Source: Jannaschia seosinensis
GTDB lineage: Bacteria; Pseudomonadota; Alphaproteobacteria; Rhodobacterales; Rhodobacteraceae
Direction of reading: 5' to 3'
DNA length: 45,937 bases
Assembly (NCBI RefSeq): GCF_001408515.1
Contig: NZ_CYPR01000240.1
Location: 1-45,937, forward strand
Part shown: positions 1 to 6,382 of the stretch, one piece after another
How positions within the stretch are numbered: the first letter of the stretch is position 1
Layout of the letters: every line of letters starts with the position of its first letter
Position numbers and translations under genes: made by a program
Notes under the pieces: generated by a model
Databases searched by the model: none
What the model saw: only the letters and a program-made list of their open reading frames with translations
What the model was told of the DNA's origin: nothing

Positions 1-306
1 GTAGTCCTTCACGATCGTATAGCCGCCGGTGAAACCATGCTCATCGCGGAGCCGTTCGAACAACCGCTTCGCCGTGTGCCGCTGCTTGCGATGGACCTCG
101 CGATCGCCATCCAGCCAGCCGTCGATGATCCCGGTGAACCCGTCCAGCTTCGGCCGCTTCACGGGCGCCGTTCGCCGGTATCCTGGAGGAATCGAGAACG
201 CCAACATCTTCTGAACGCTGTCGCGCGAAATCCCGAAGTGATGCGCCGCCGCCCGCTGGCTCATGCCCTCCGCACAGGCCAATCGCACCTTACGATACAA
301 GTCCAC
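1..306 (-). CDS. istA: IS21-family transposase IstA, N-terminal 102 residues, cut by window edge
   Basis: This is the N-terminal part of an IS21-family (IstA-type) DDE transposase, the protein that cuts and joins the element's ends. Reading leftward from a GTG at 306, 102 codons are open to the window edge. The start (VDLYRKVRLA) runs into a helix-turn-helix region (residues about 15-35, GMSQRAAAHHFGISRDSV). Then come the phrases PPGYRR and KRPKLDGF, followed by QRHTAKRLFERL, which are typical of this family's N-terminal DNA-binding part. A GGAGG ribosome binding site (complement of 316-320) lies about ten bases before the GTG. The catalytic domain and istB must lie outside the window, so I cannot say whether the element is intact. 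Family assignment is by recognition of the conserved N-terminus; I am confident of it. Confidence 0.88.
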   Translation of the reverse strand, partial: MDLYRKVRLACAEGMSQRAAAHHFGISRDSVQKMLAFSIPPGYRRTAPVKRPKLDGFTGIIDGWLDGDREVHRKQRHTAKRLFERLRDEHGFTGGYTIVKDY

Positions 307-349
307 GGTGAAAATCCTCCCGCCCTCCCTGCCGCCAGAGAGGGTAAAG

Positions 350-417
350 GTGGACGACTTTTACGCCGCCCGCAGCAGGCTCATCCCGCCGCTACCGTGG
401 CAGACTTTTGCACCGCC
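350..417. repeat. Two direct repeats at the end of the IS21 element
   Basis: Two 21-bp imperfect direct repeats share the pattern GTGG-N2-GACTTTT-N-C-N-CCGCC, at 350-370 and 397-417 (17 of 21 positions fixed in the pattern). IS21-family elements carry such multiple terminal transposase-binding repeats just outside istA, so these mark the istA-proximal end. The exact outer boundary is not clear. It probably lies between 418 and about 460, where the unique DNA leading to the thiE stop begins. Confidence 0.7.
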
Positions 418-505
418 GTTCTCACGAGGGACGGCACTCAGATGGCCCGTTTCCACAAAGCTAACGCGCTATCCGCCGTTCACACTTCAGCCAAAAAGCA
501 ATCGA

Positions 506-1114
506 TCAGGAGAGGCTCCCGACCAGCCGCTTCAATTCCGCAGCGGCATCGTCATGGCGCCAGATCTCCTCGCCCAGTGCCACGAAATCTGCGACCGGAG
601 ACAGCGCCGCAAGCGTTTCCGCGTCGAGCGCGCCCTCGGCCACGACCGGCAGTTCGATCATCTCCGACCACCATGCGAACAGTTCCGGCTCCGCCCGCTC
701 GCCGCTTCCCAACGCTGTCGCACCCGCAGGACCGAACGCCACGTAATCCGCTCCCGCGTCGCCCGCATTCATCCCGTCATGCCGCGACGTGCCGCAGAAG
801 GCACCGATGATCGGATCCGGTCCCCAATCCGCACGAAGTTTGCGTAGCGGGCGCGTGTCGGTCAGGTGCACGCCGTCGAGGCCCAGCCGCTCCACCAGCG
901 CCGGATGGTCCGCGATGACGAGGGGCACGTCGAACCGGTGCGCAACCTCGCGGCAGGCATCGGCGGCCCGGATCAGCTTGTCCTCGTCGCGGGTCGCGAG
1001 GTCGAGGCGCAGGCAGGCGACGGCGGTGGTGTCGAGCGCGGCGGCAAGACGTTCGGGAAAGGCCGCGTCGATCTCGGGCGGGGTGACAAGGTAGATTTGC
1101 GGCGTGTCGGTCAT
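506..1114 (-). CDS. thiE: Thiamine phosphate synthase, ThiE-like
   Basis: A 202-residue TMP-TENI family protein. The family joins the thiazole phosphate and pyrimidine pyrophosphate halves to make thiamine phosphate in the cytoplasm. Visible family signatures are the opening strand IYLVTPPE (residues 7-14), LVIADHPALVERLGLDGVHLTD in the middle (written here as the segment around residues 65-86) and GADYVAFGPAGAT near residue 125. These correspond to beta strands of the TIM barrel and the phosphate-binding loop. The start chosen is the ATG at 1114; the frame stays open far upstream but without family similarity. It stands alone, leftward, between the IS21 end and a divergent RNA methyltransferase gene. 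Several such alphaproteobacterial proteins are divergent from E. coli ThiE, so an activity as a TenI-like paralogue is possible. Confidence 0.8.
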   Translation of the reverse strand: MTDTPQIYLVTPPEIDAAFPERLAAALDTTAVACLRLDLATRDEDKLIRAADACREVAHRFDVPLVIADHPALVERLGLDGVHLTDTRPLRKLRADWGPDPIIGAFCGTSRHDGMNAGDAGADYVAFGPAGATALGSGERAEPELFAWWSEMIELPVVAEGALDAETLAALSPVADFVALGEEIWRHDDAAAELKRLVGSLS

Positions 1115-1197
1115 GATGTGGTCGTCCCCCGTCTTACGTCTGCGGCATATCTGCGGGCGGATTGCGCCGCAAGCGGACGCGGGGTAGGGCGCGCGGA

Positions 1198-1932
1198 ATG
1201 AAAAATATCCCTGATTTCGTCCTGGTCCGCCCGCAGATGGGCGAGAATATCGGCGCCGCGGCGCGCGCGATGCTGAACTTCGGTCTCGACCGGATGTCGG
1301 TGGTTGCCCCCCGCGACGGTTGGCCCAACGAACGGGCCGTGGCGATGGCCTCCGGCGCGGGTCGCGTGCTCGATGGCGCCCGACTGTCGGCGACGACGGC
1401 GGAGGCGGTGGCCGATTGCGCGATGGTCTTCGCCACCACCGCGCGCGACCGCGACCTGACCAAGCCGGTCTACTCCCCAGAGGCCGCGATGATCGAGGCC
1501 CGCGACCGGATCGCACGCGGAGAGCGTGTGGCAATCCTCTTCGGGCCGGAGCGGACTGGGCTGGAGAACGACGATGTGGCACGCGCGAATGCCATCGTGT
1601 CGGTGCCGACCAATCCGGATTTCCCGTCGCTCAACCTCGCACAATGCGTGCTGCTGATGGGCTACGAATGGCGCCGCGCGATCGCGGCTCCCGCGGCGCA
1701 AACGATGGAGATGGCGGGCACCGACTTCGCCAATCATGCGGAGTTGGAGGCGCTGGCAGCCCATTACGAGGAGCGCCTCGACACCGCCGGCTTTTTCTTC
1801 CCCGAGGGCAAGGCGCCCGCGATGAAGCGGCATCTGCGCAATCTCTGGAGCCGGATGCCCCTGACACGCGCGGATGTGCAGACGTTCCACGGAATGATGC
1901 GCCAGATGGTCCGGTGGAAGGAGCGGGGATGA
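1198..1932 (+). CDS. trmJ: SpoU/TrmJ-type tRNA (cytidine/uridine-2'-O) methyltransferase
   Basis: A 244-residue SPOUT-fold RNA 2'-O-methyltransferase, most like TrmJ, which methylates the ribose of nucleotide 32 in tRNA using S-adenosylmethionine. The N-terminus reads DFVLVRPQMGENIGAAARA (residues 6-24), the substrate/arginine motif of the SpoU family. The trefoil-knot SAM-binding motifs are ILFGPERTGLEN (113-124) and NPDFPSLNLAQ (139-149). The remaining about 90 residues form the helical C-terminal tail seen in TrmJ. I chose the ATG at 1198; an earlier in-frame ATG at 1162 adds a basic peptide not seen in the family. The gene faces rightward, divergent from thiE with 83 bases between them. 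The family is certain; the exact tRNA target is inference. Confidence 0.85.
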   Translation: MKNIPDFVLVRPQMGENIGAAARAMLNFGLDRMSVVAPRDGWPNERAVAMASGAGRVLDGARLSATTAEAVADCAMVFATTARDRDLTKPVYSPEAAMIEARDRIARGERVAILFGPERTGLENDDVARANAIVSVPTNPDFPSLNLAQCVLLMGYEWRRAIAAPAAQTMEMAGTDFANHAELEALAAHYEERLDTAGFFFPEGKAPAMKRHLRNLWSRMPLTRADVQTFHGMMRQMVRWKERG

Positions 1933-2067
1933 TCCCCTCTGCCGATCGCAGGGCCGATGCCCCGCAATCCGGGCGGCGCCGCGATCCGCGCGGATGCGGC
2001 ATTCCGGGGGGATGCGCACGGGCGCGGAATCTCCTAAATCATCGCTGACGCAGCGAGAGGACGGCAC

Positions 2068-3198
2068 ATGGCGAAACGCGCGATCTTCGAAGAGGTCGGC
2101 TCCACCGAGCGGCCCGCGACCCGGACCGGTGTGATCGACTCCGCCCGGCGCGGCGCACGTGGCGCGGTGCGGATATGGATGGCCATCCTCTTCGCGCTGG
2201 TCGTCGTGATAATTGCCGTGGGCGGGCTGACGCGGCTGACGGATTCCGGATTGTCGATCACCGAATGGCGCCCTCTGACTGGCGCCCTGCCGCCCCTGTC
2301 GGCCGAGGCGTGGGACCGGGAGTTCGAGCTCTATCGCGCGATTCCGGAATATCAGCTTCAGAACCGCGGCATGTCGCTGTCGGAGTTTCAATTCATCTAC
2401 TGGTGGGAATGGGGGCATCGGCAGCTTGGCCGCGTGATCGGGCTGATCTGGGCGCTCGGCTTCGCGGGCTTCCTTATCACCCGCAGGATGCCGCCCGGCT
2501 GGACGGGGCGGTTGCTGCTTCTCGGCGCGCTCGGCGGGCTGCAGGGGGCGATCGGCTGGTGGATGGTGGCATCGGGCCTATCGGGAACGATGCTCGACGT
2601 GGCATCCTACCGGCTGGCGACGCATCTGGGCTTGGCCTTCGTGATCCTGTCGCTCATCGCGTGGTACATGCTGTCGCTGTCACGTCCCGAGGGCGCGCTG
2701 CTTCAAGCCCGGCGGCTATCCGATCGCCGCCTCATGACGGCGGGCAACTGGTTGATCGCGCTGATCTTCGTGCAGATTCTGCTCGGTGCACTGGTCGCGG
2801 GGATCGACGCGGGGCGCAACTACACGGACTGGCCCCTCATGGCCGGTGGCCTGACCCCGCCCGGCATGTGGGAGATCACGCCGTGGTGGCGCAACCTGTT
2901 CGAGAATGACGGCACGGTGCAGTTCTTCCATCGCGTCTGGGGCTACATCCTGTTCGCGGTGATCGTCGCCGTCTGGTGGCGTGCGCGCCACGCCGCGAAC
3001 CGTGCCACCTCCGCGGCCTTCACCGCCGTCTTGGCGATGGCCGTGCTGCAGATGCTTCTAGGGATCGTTACGGTGATGCATTCCTCGCCGTGGTACCTCG
3101 CCCTCCTGCACCAATTTGGGGCCGTCGTCCTGATCGTCCTGGCGGTGCGCGCGCGCCATCGCGCCGGCTATCCCCTCATCCAGTCGCTCAGGACCTGA
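2068..3198 (+). CDS. ctaA: Heme A synthase (COX15/CtaA)
   Basis: A 376-residue polytopic inner-membrane protein that oxidises the methyl group of heme O to the formyl group of heme A for aa3-type cytochrome oxidase. Recognisable features in order are: first membrane segment (about 36-54) ending VGGLTRLTDSGLSITEW; the acidic-aromatic first periplasmic part with YWWEWGHRQLGR and H117; THLGLAF with H186; FFHRVWGY with H288; and LLHQFGAVV with H348. These are the four heme-ligand histidine positions of the family. The length equals the alphaproteobacterial two-bundle type. It is preceded by a purine-rich GAGAGGACGGCAC ribosome site and followed after one base by the carboxypeptidase gene, so the two are probably co-transcribed. 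Confidence 0.95.
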   Translation: MAKRAIFEEVGSTERPATRTGVIDSARRGARGAVRIWMAILFALVVVIIAVGGLTRLTDSGLSITEWRPLTGALPPLSAEAWDREFELYRAIPEYQLQNRGMSLSEFQFIYWWEWGHRQLGRVIGLIWALGFAGFLITRRMPPGWTGRLLLLGALGGLQGAIGWWMVASGLSGTMLDVASYRLATHLGLAFVILSLIAWYMLSLSRPEGALLQARRLSDRRLMTAGNWLIALIFVQILLGALVAGIDAGRNYTDWPLMAGGLTPPGMWEITPWWRNLFENDGTVQFFHRVWGYILFAVIVAVWWRARHAANRATSAAFTAVLAMAVLQMLLGIVTVMHSSPWYLALLHQFGAVVLIVLAVRARHRAGYPLIQSLRT

Positions 3199-3199
3199 C

Positions 3200-4666
3200 A
3201 TGCCCGCATATGACGATCTGATGGCGTTCCAGCGCACGACCGAGGCGTTGGCGCAGGTGGCCGGGCGCACCGGCTGGGATCAGGAGACCTTCATGCCGAA
3301 GGGCGCCGCGCCCCAGCGGGCCGAGGAGATGGCCGCGCTGGAGGAGGTTCTGCATGCGCGCCGCACCGACCCGCGCCTTGGTGACTGGCTTGAGGAGGCG
3401 CATGCGCTCGATGCCGTGGCCGACGCCAATATTCGCGAGATCCGGCGCAATTATGAGCGCAATCGCAAGGTGCCCGCCCGCCTCGCCGCCGAACTGGCGC
3501 GCGTCACGTCGCTGGCACAGGGCCATTGGGCCGCGGCCCGCGCGTCCGAGGACGCAGCCGCCTTCCGGCCCGTCTTGGCGGAGGTGATCCGCCTGCGACG
3601 CGAGGAGGGGGCGGCGCTGGCCGACGGGGCCGATCCCTACGACGCGCTGATGCAGGATTACGAGCCCGGCGGGAACGCGGCAGAGATGGCCGCCATGTTC
3701 GACGCAATGCGCCCCCGCCTCGTGGCGCTGCGCGAACGCGCATTGGACAGCGAACCCGCGCCCACGATTTCCGGCACCTTTCCGGCGGCGGCCCAAATCG
3801 CGCTCGCGGCCGAAATTGCCGGACGGTTCGGCTACGACTTCCAGCGCGGGCGGCTCGATCTCGCCGTGCACCCGTTCTCCTCGGGCTCCGGCATCGATGT
3901 CCGCATCACCACCCGCGTGGACGAGGCGGACCCGTTCAACTGCCTGTATTCGACCATCCACGAGGTCGGGCACGCAAGTTACGAGCAGAATGTCGACCCC
4001 GTGCACCTCCTGACCCCGATCGGGCAAGGTGCTTCGATGGGGGTGCACGAAAGCCAGTCGCGCAGCTACGAAAACCAGATGGGCCGGTCCGAAGCCTTCT
4101 GTGGCTGGCTCTACGGGCGGATGCGCGACACGTTCGGCGATCTCGGCATCGGGTCCGAGCGGGACTTCTACCGTGCCGTCAACGCCGTCCGGTCGGGCCA
4201 TATCCGCACCGAAGCCGATGAGCTGCACTATAACCTGCACATCATGTTGCGCTTCGACCTAGAGCGCGCGCTGATCCACGGTACGCTGGAGGTGGACGAC
4301 CTCGAAGCCGCCTGGAACGAACGCTTCGCCCACGATTTCGGAGTTCCCGTGGACAGGCCGTCCAATGGCTTCATGCAGGACGTCCATTGGTCGATCGGAC
4401 TGATGGGCTATTTTCCGACCTACTCGCTTGGCAACCTCTATGCAGGCTGCCTGATGCAAGCGGCGCGGGCGGCCGTGCCCGGAATCGACGACGCGCTGGC
4501 CGCGGGCGACCCGTCCCCGGCAACGGGCTGGATGCGCAACAACGTCCACCAATTTGGTGCGCTGCGCCGACCGGCGGACACGATCGCGCATGCCACCGGC
4601 GCGGCGCCCTCGGCCGGTCCGCTCCTCGACTATCTGGAGGCAAAATTCGGGGATCTGTACCCGTAA
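3200..4666 (+). CDS. Thermostable carboxypeptidase 1 (peptidase family M32)
   Basis: A 488-residue zinc metallocarboxypeptidase of the Taq/M32 family, which removes C-terminal amino acids from peptides in the cytoplasm. The zinc site HEVGH occupies residues 254-258 and the family's second motif HESQSR occupies 283-288, carrying the downstream glutamate ligand. Other conserved blocks are GWDQETFMPKGA near residue 25, SGSGIDVRITTR near 230 and DELHYNLHIMLRF near 340. The length matches the family (about 490-510 residues). It starts one base after the ctaA stop codon (TGA-C-ATG), indicating one transcript, although no functional link to heme A synthesis is apparent. There are no signal peptide or membrane segments. 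Confidence 0.93.
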   Translation: MPAYDDLMAFQRTTEALAQVAGRTGWDQETFMPKGAAPQRAEEMAALEEVLHARRTDPRLGDWLEEAHALDAVADANIREIRRNYERNRKVPARLAAELARVTSLAQGHWAAARASEDAAAFRPVLAEVIRLRREEGAALADGADPYDALMQDYEPGGNAAEMAAMFDAMRPRLVALRERALDSEPAPTISGTFPAAAQIALAAEIAGRFGYDFQRGRLDLAVHPFSSGSGIDVRITTRVDEADPFNCLYSTIHEVGHASYEQNVDPVHLLTPIGQGASMGVHESQSRSYENQMGRSEAFCGWLYGRMRDTFGDLGIGSERDFYRAVNAVRSGHIRTEADELHYNLHIMLRFDLERALIHGTLEVDDLEAAWNERFAHDFGVPVDRPSNGFMQDVHWSIGLMGYFPTYSLGNLYAGCLMQAARAAVPGIDDALAAGDPSPATGWMRNNVHQFGALRRPADTIAHATGAAPSAGPLLDYLEAKFGDLYP

Positions 4667-4667
4667 G

Positions 4668-4691
4668 AAGGCGCGCGTCCCGGAACGCCTT
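4668..4691. terminator. Weak hairpin between convergent genes
   Basis: Perfect 6-bp inverted repeat AAGGCG/CGCCTT with a 12-base loop in the 37-base gap between the convergent M32 peptidase and soeC genes. No clear T-run follows on either strand, so a role as a bidirectional terminator is only suggested by position. Confidence 0.35.
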
Positions 4692-4703
4692 GGGCAGAGA
4701 AGG

Positions 4704-5588
4704 TCAGGCGTCCCGCCGCTGGTGCGCACCGTAATAGAGGCCGACGACATGCTCGGCCTCCGCAAAGAACAGCCAGCGCTGCACGCCGACGCCGATCAGA
4801 TGCGACAGAACCGCGAGCGCGGCGGGAATGTGATGCGGCCCGCCGATGAGCAGGACCGCGATCGGCAGAACGCTCATCAGCGTCAGCGCAATCACGCGGA
4901 GCTTGACCACGTGCTTGCGGGCAATGCGAAAGACCATCTCCCGCGTGAGGTAATTGTCGCCGGTATGCGGTCGCTCCCAAAGGGTGACGCGGCCGTTCAG
5001 CCGGGTCGCGGTCTCTGCTGTGGTGCCCGAATGCGCGAGGCGACAATCACCGGACCACCAATGAAAACAGACTGTTGCGGCAAGAAGCGCAAGTAGCCAC
5101 AGCGCCGGCGTGACCTGACCGGCCAAAAGCGCGCCGCCCGCCAATGCCGCGACGATATAGGTCGCAGGCGTGGCCGGCTGGTTCCATCGCGGGACGGCGC
5201 GAAGCTGCGCGTAGATCATCGACGTGGTGAACACGGTCAGAAGCGACAGGGCCGCGCCAAGCCACCCAACCGGTGCGACCCGAAGACCGGCAAAGACCTG
5301 CAACGCCGCATAGAGCGCCATGACGAGGAGCGCCGCGACCGCCGCCCACATCTCGCGCGACAACCACGACGTGCGCCATTCGCGGTAGGCTTTCCAAGCG
5401 TTTCTCTTGTTCTTCAAATGGAAGAAGGCTGAAAACAGCCCGCCAACGGCAAGCATGTAGGCGATCACGTAGAAGACGAAGGCGACCCAGCCGATAACGT
5501 CCGGCGCTCCGATGCCAAGGAAGAAGAGCAGGCCGAACCCCGCACCGGAGAGCGTCGAGAACAGGATGACAGAAGGCGCCGGGTGCAT
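4704..5588 (-). CDS. soeC: Sulfite dehydrogenase membrane anchor, SoeC (DmsC/NrfD-like)
   Basis: A 294-residue polytopic membrane protein of the DmsC family, the anchor and quinone-reducing subunit for a molybdoenzyme/iron-sulfur protein pair. About eight hydrophobic segments are visible, beginning SVILFSTLSGAGFGLLFFLG directly after the start. An NKRNAWKAYREWRTSWLSRE cytoplasmic loop near residue 65 is characteristic of these anchors. The ATG at 5588 lies one base after the soeB stop, so it is the last gene of soeABC. Co-localisation with taurine genes points to sulfite oxidation rather than DMSO reduction. The subunit would pass electrons from sulfite to the quinone pool. The family is certain; the substrate is inferred from context. 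Confidence 0.82.
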   Translation of the reverse strand: MHPAPSVILFSTLSGAGFGLLFFLGIGAPDVIGWVAFVFYVIAYMLAVGGLFSAFFHLKNKRNAWKAYREWRTSWLSREMWAAVAALLVMALYAALQVFAGLRVAPVGWLGAALSLLTVFTTSMIYAQLRAVPRWNQPATPATYIVAALAGGALLAGQVTPALWLLALLAATVCFHWWSGDCRLAHSGTTAETATRLNGRVTLWERPHTGDNYLTREMVFRIARKHVVKLRVIALTLMSVLPIAVLLIGGPHHIPAALAVLSHLIGVGVQRWLFFAEAEHVVGLYYGAHQRRDA

Positions 5589-5589
5589 G

Positions 5590-6366
5590 TCAGAGACGGT
5601 CCAGCGCGCGGTCGAGCCACCCGAGAAAGCCGCCGGGCTCTTCGGTGACGGGCGCGAGGAATGGGGCCAGAACGTCCTCCTCCCCAGCGATGTCAGCACC
5701 TTGCAGCGTGTCCTTCACGCGCGGCGGCAGGTATTTGTTGACCGGGCGCGTCCCCTGTTCGGGCATGAGGTCGACGCCACCGCGTTCCGCGACCAAGCGG
5801 CTCACCGCGCTGTCCGGGTCGGCGACGTCGCCGAAATGGCGAGCCCCGGCGGGACAGGTGCGAACGCAGGCGGGCTGGCGCTCCTCCTCGGGGCGGGTCT
5901 CGTCGTGAATACGGTCCACACAAAGGGTGCATTTCTTCATGATCCCGGCGGCTTCATCGACTTCCCGCGCGCCATAGGGACAGGCCCAGGCGCACAGGCC
6001 GCAGCCCATGCAATCGTTCTCGTTGACCAAGACGATCCCGTCCTCGGCACGCTTGAAGCTTGCCCCGGTGGGGCAGACCGTGACGCAGGGCGCGTCGTCG
6101 CAATGCAGGCAGGATTTCGGGAAATGCACGGTCTGAGGCAATCCCGCAGCGCCGCCCGGACGCTCCGGCGTCACCTGAAAACTGTGGATCCGGTTGAGGA
6201 AGGTGCCGGAGGCGTCGCCGTAGGGGTCCTGGTCTGACAGGGGCGCGTTGGTCCCTTGCGTGTTCCACCCCTTGCACGCGATGACGCAGGCGTGACAGCC
6301 GACGCAGGTGTCGAGGTCGATGACGAGGCCGAGCTTGACCTTCGGCTCGGGGGGAAGCGCGGTCAT
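5590..6366 (-). CDS. soeB: Sulfite dehydrogenase iron-sulfur subunit, SoeB (DmsB-like)
   Basis: A 258-residue electron-transfer protein carrying four [4Fe-4S] clusters. Sixteen cysteines fall into the expected sets: C21-C24-C27-C31; C86-C89-C94-C98; C119-C122-C125-C129; and C146-C149 with C167-C171. This is the DmsB/NrfC/PhsB family, which wires a molybdopterin subunit to a membrane anchor. There is no signal peptide, which fits the cytoplasm-facing SoeABC type. It begins 16 bases after the soeA stop and ends one base before soeC. The polypeptide C-terminus (residues 200-258) lacks further cysteines and probably contacts SoeC. Function as sulfite dehydrogenase subunit is inferred from the xsc/tauABC context. 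Confidence 0.88.
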   Translation of the reverse strand: MTALPPEPKVKLGLVIDLDTCVGCHACVIACKGWNTQGTNAPLSDQDPYGDASGTFLNRIHSFQVTPERPGGAAGLPQTVHFPKSCLHCDDAPCVTVCPTGASFKRAEDGIVLVNENDCMGCGLCAWACPYGAREVDEAAGIMKKCTLCVDRIHDETRPEEERQPACVRTCPAGARHFGDVADPDSAVSRLVAERGGVDLMPEQGTRPVNKYLPPRVKDTLQGADIAGEEDVLAPFLAPVTEEPGGFLGWLDRALDRL

Positions 6367-6382
6367 CGGATGCTCCTGTCCA

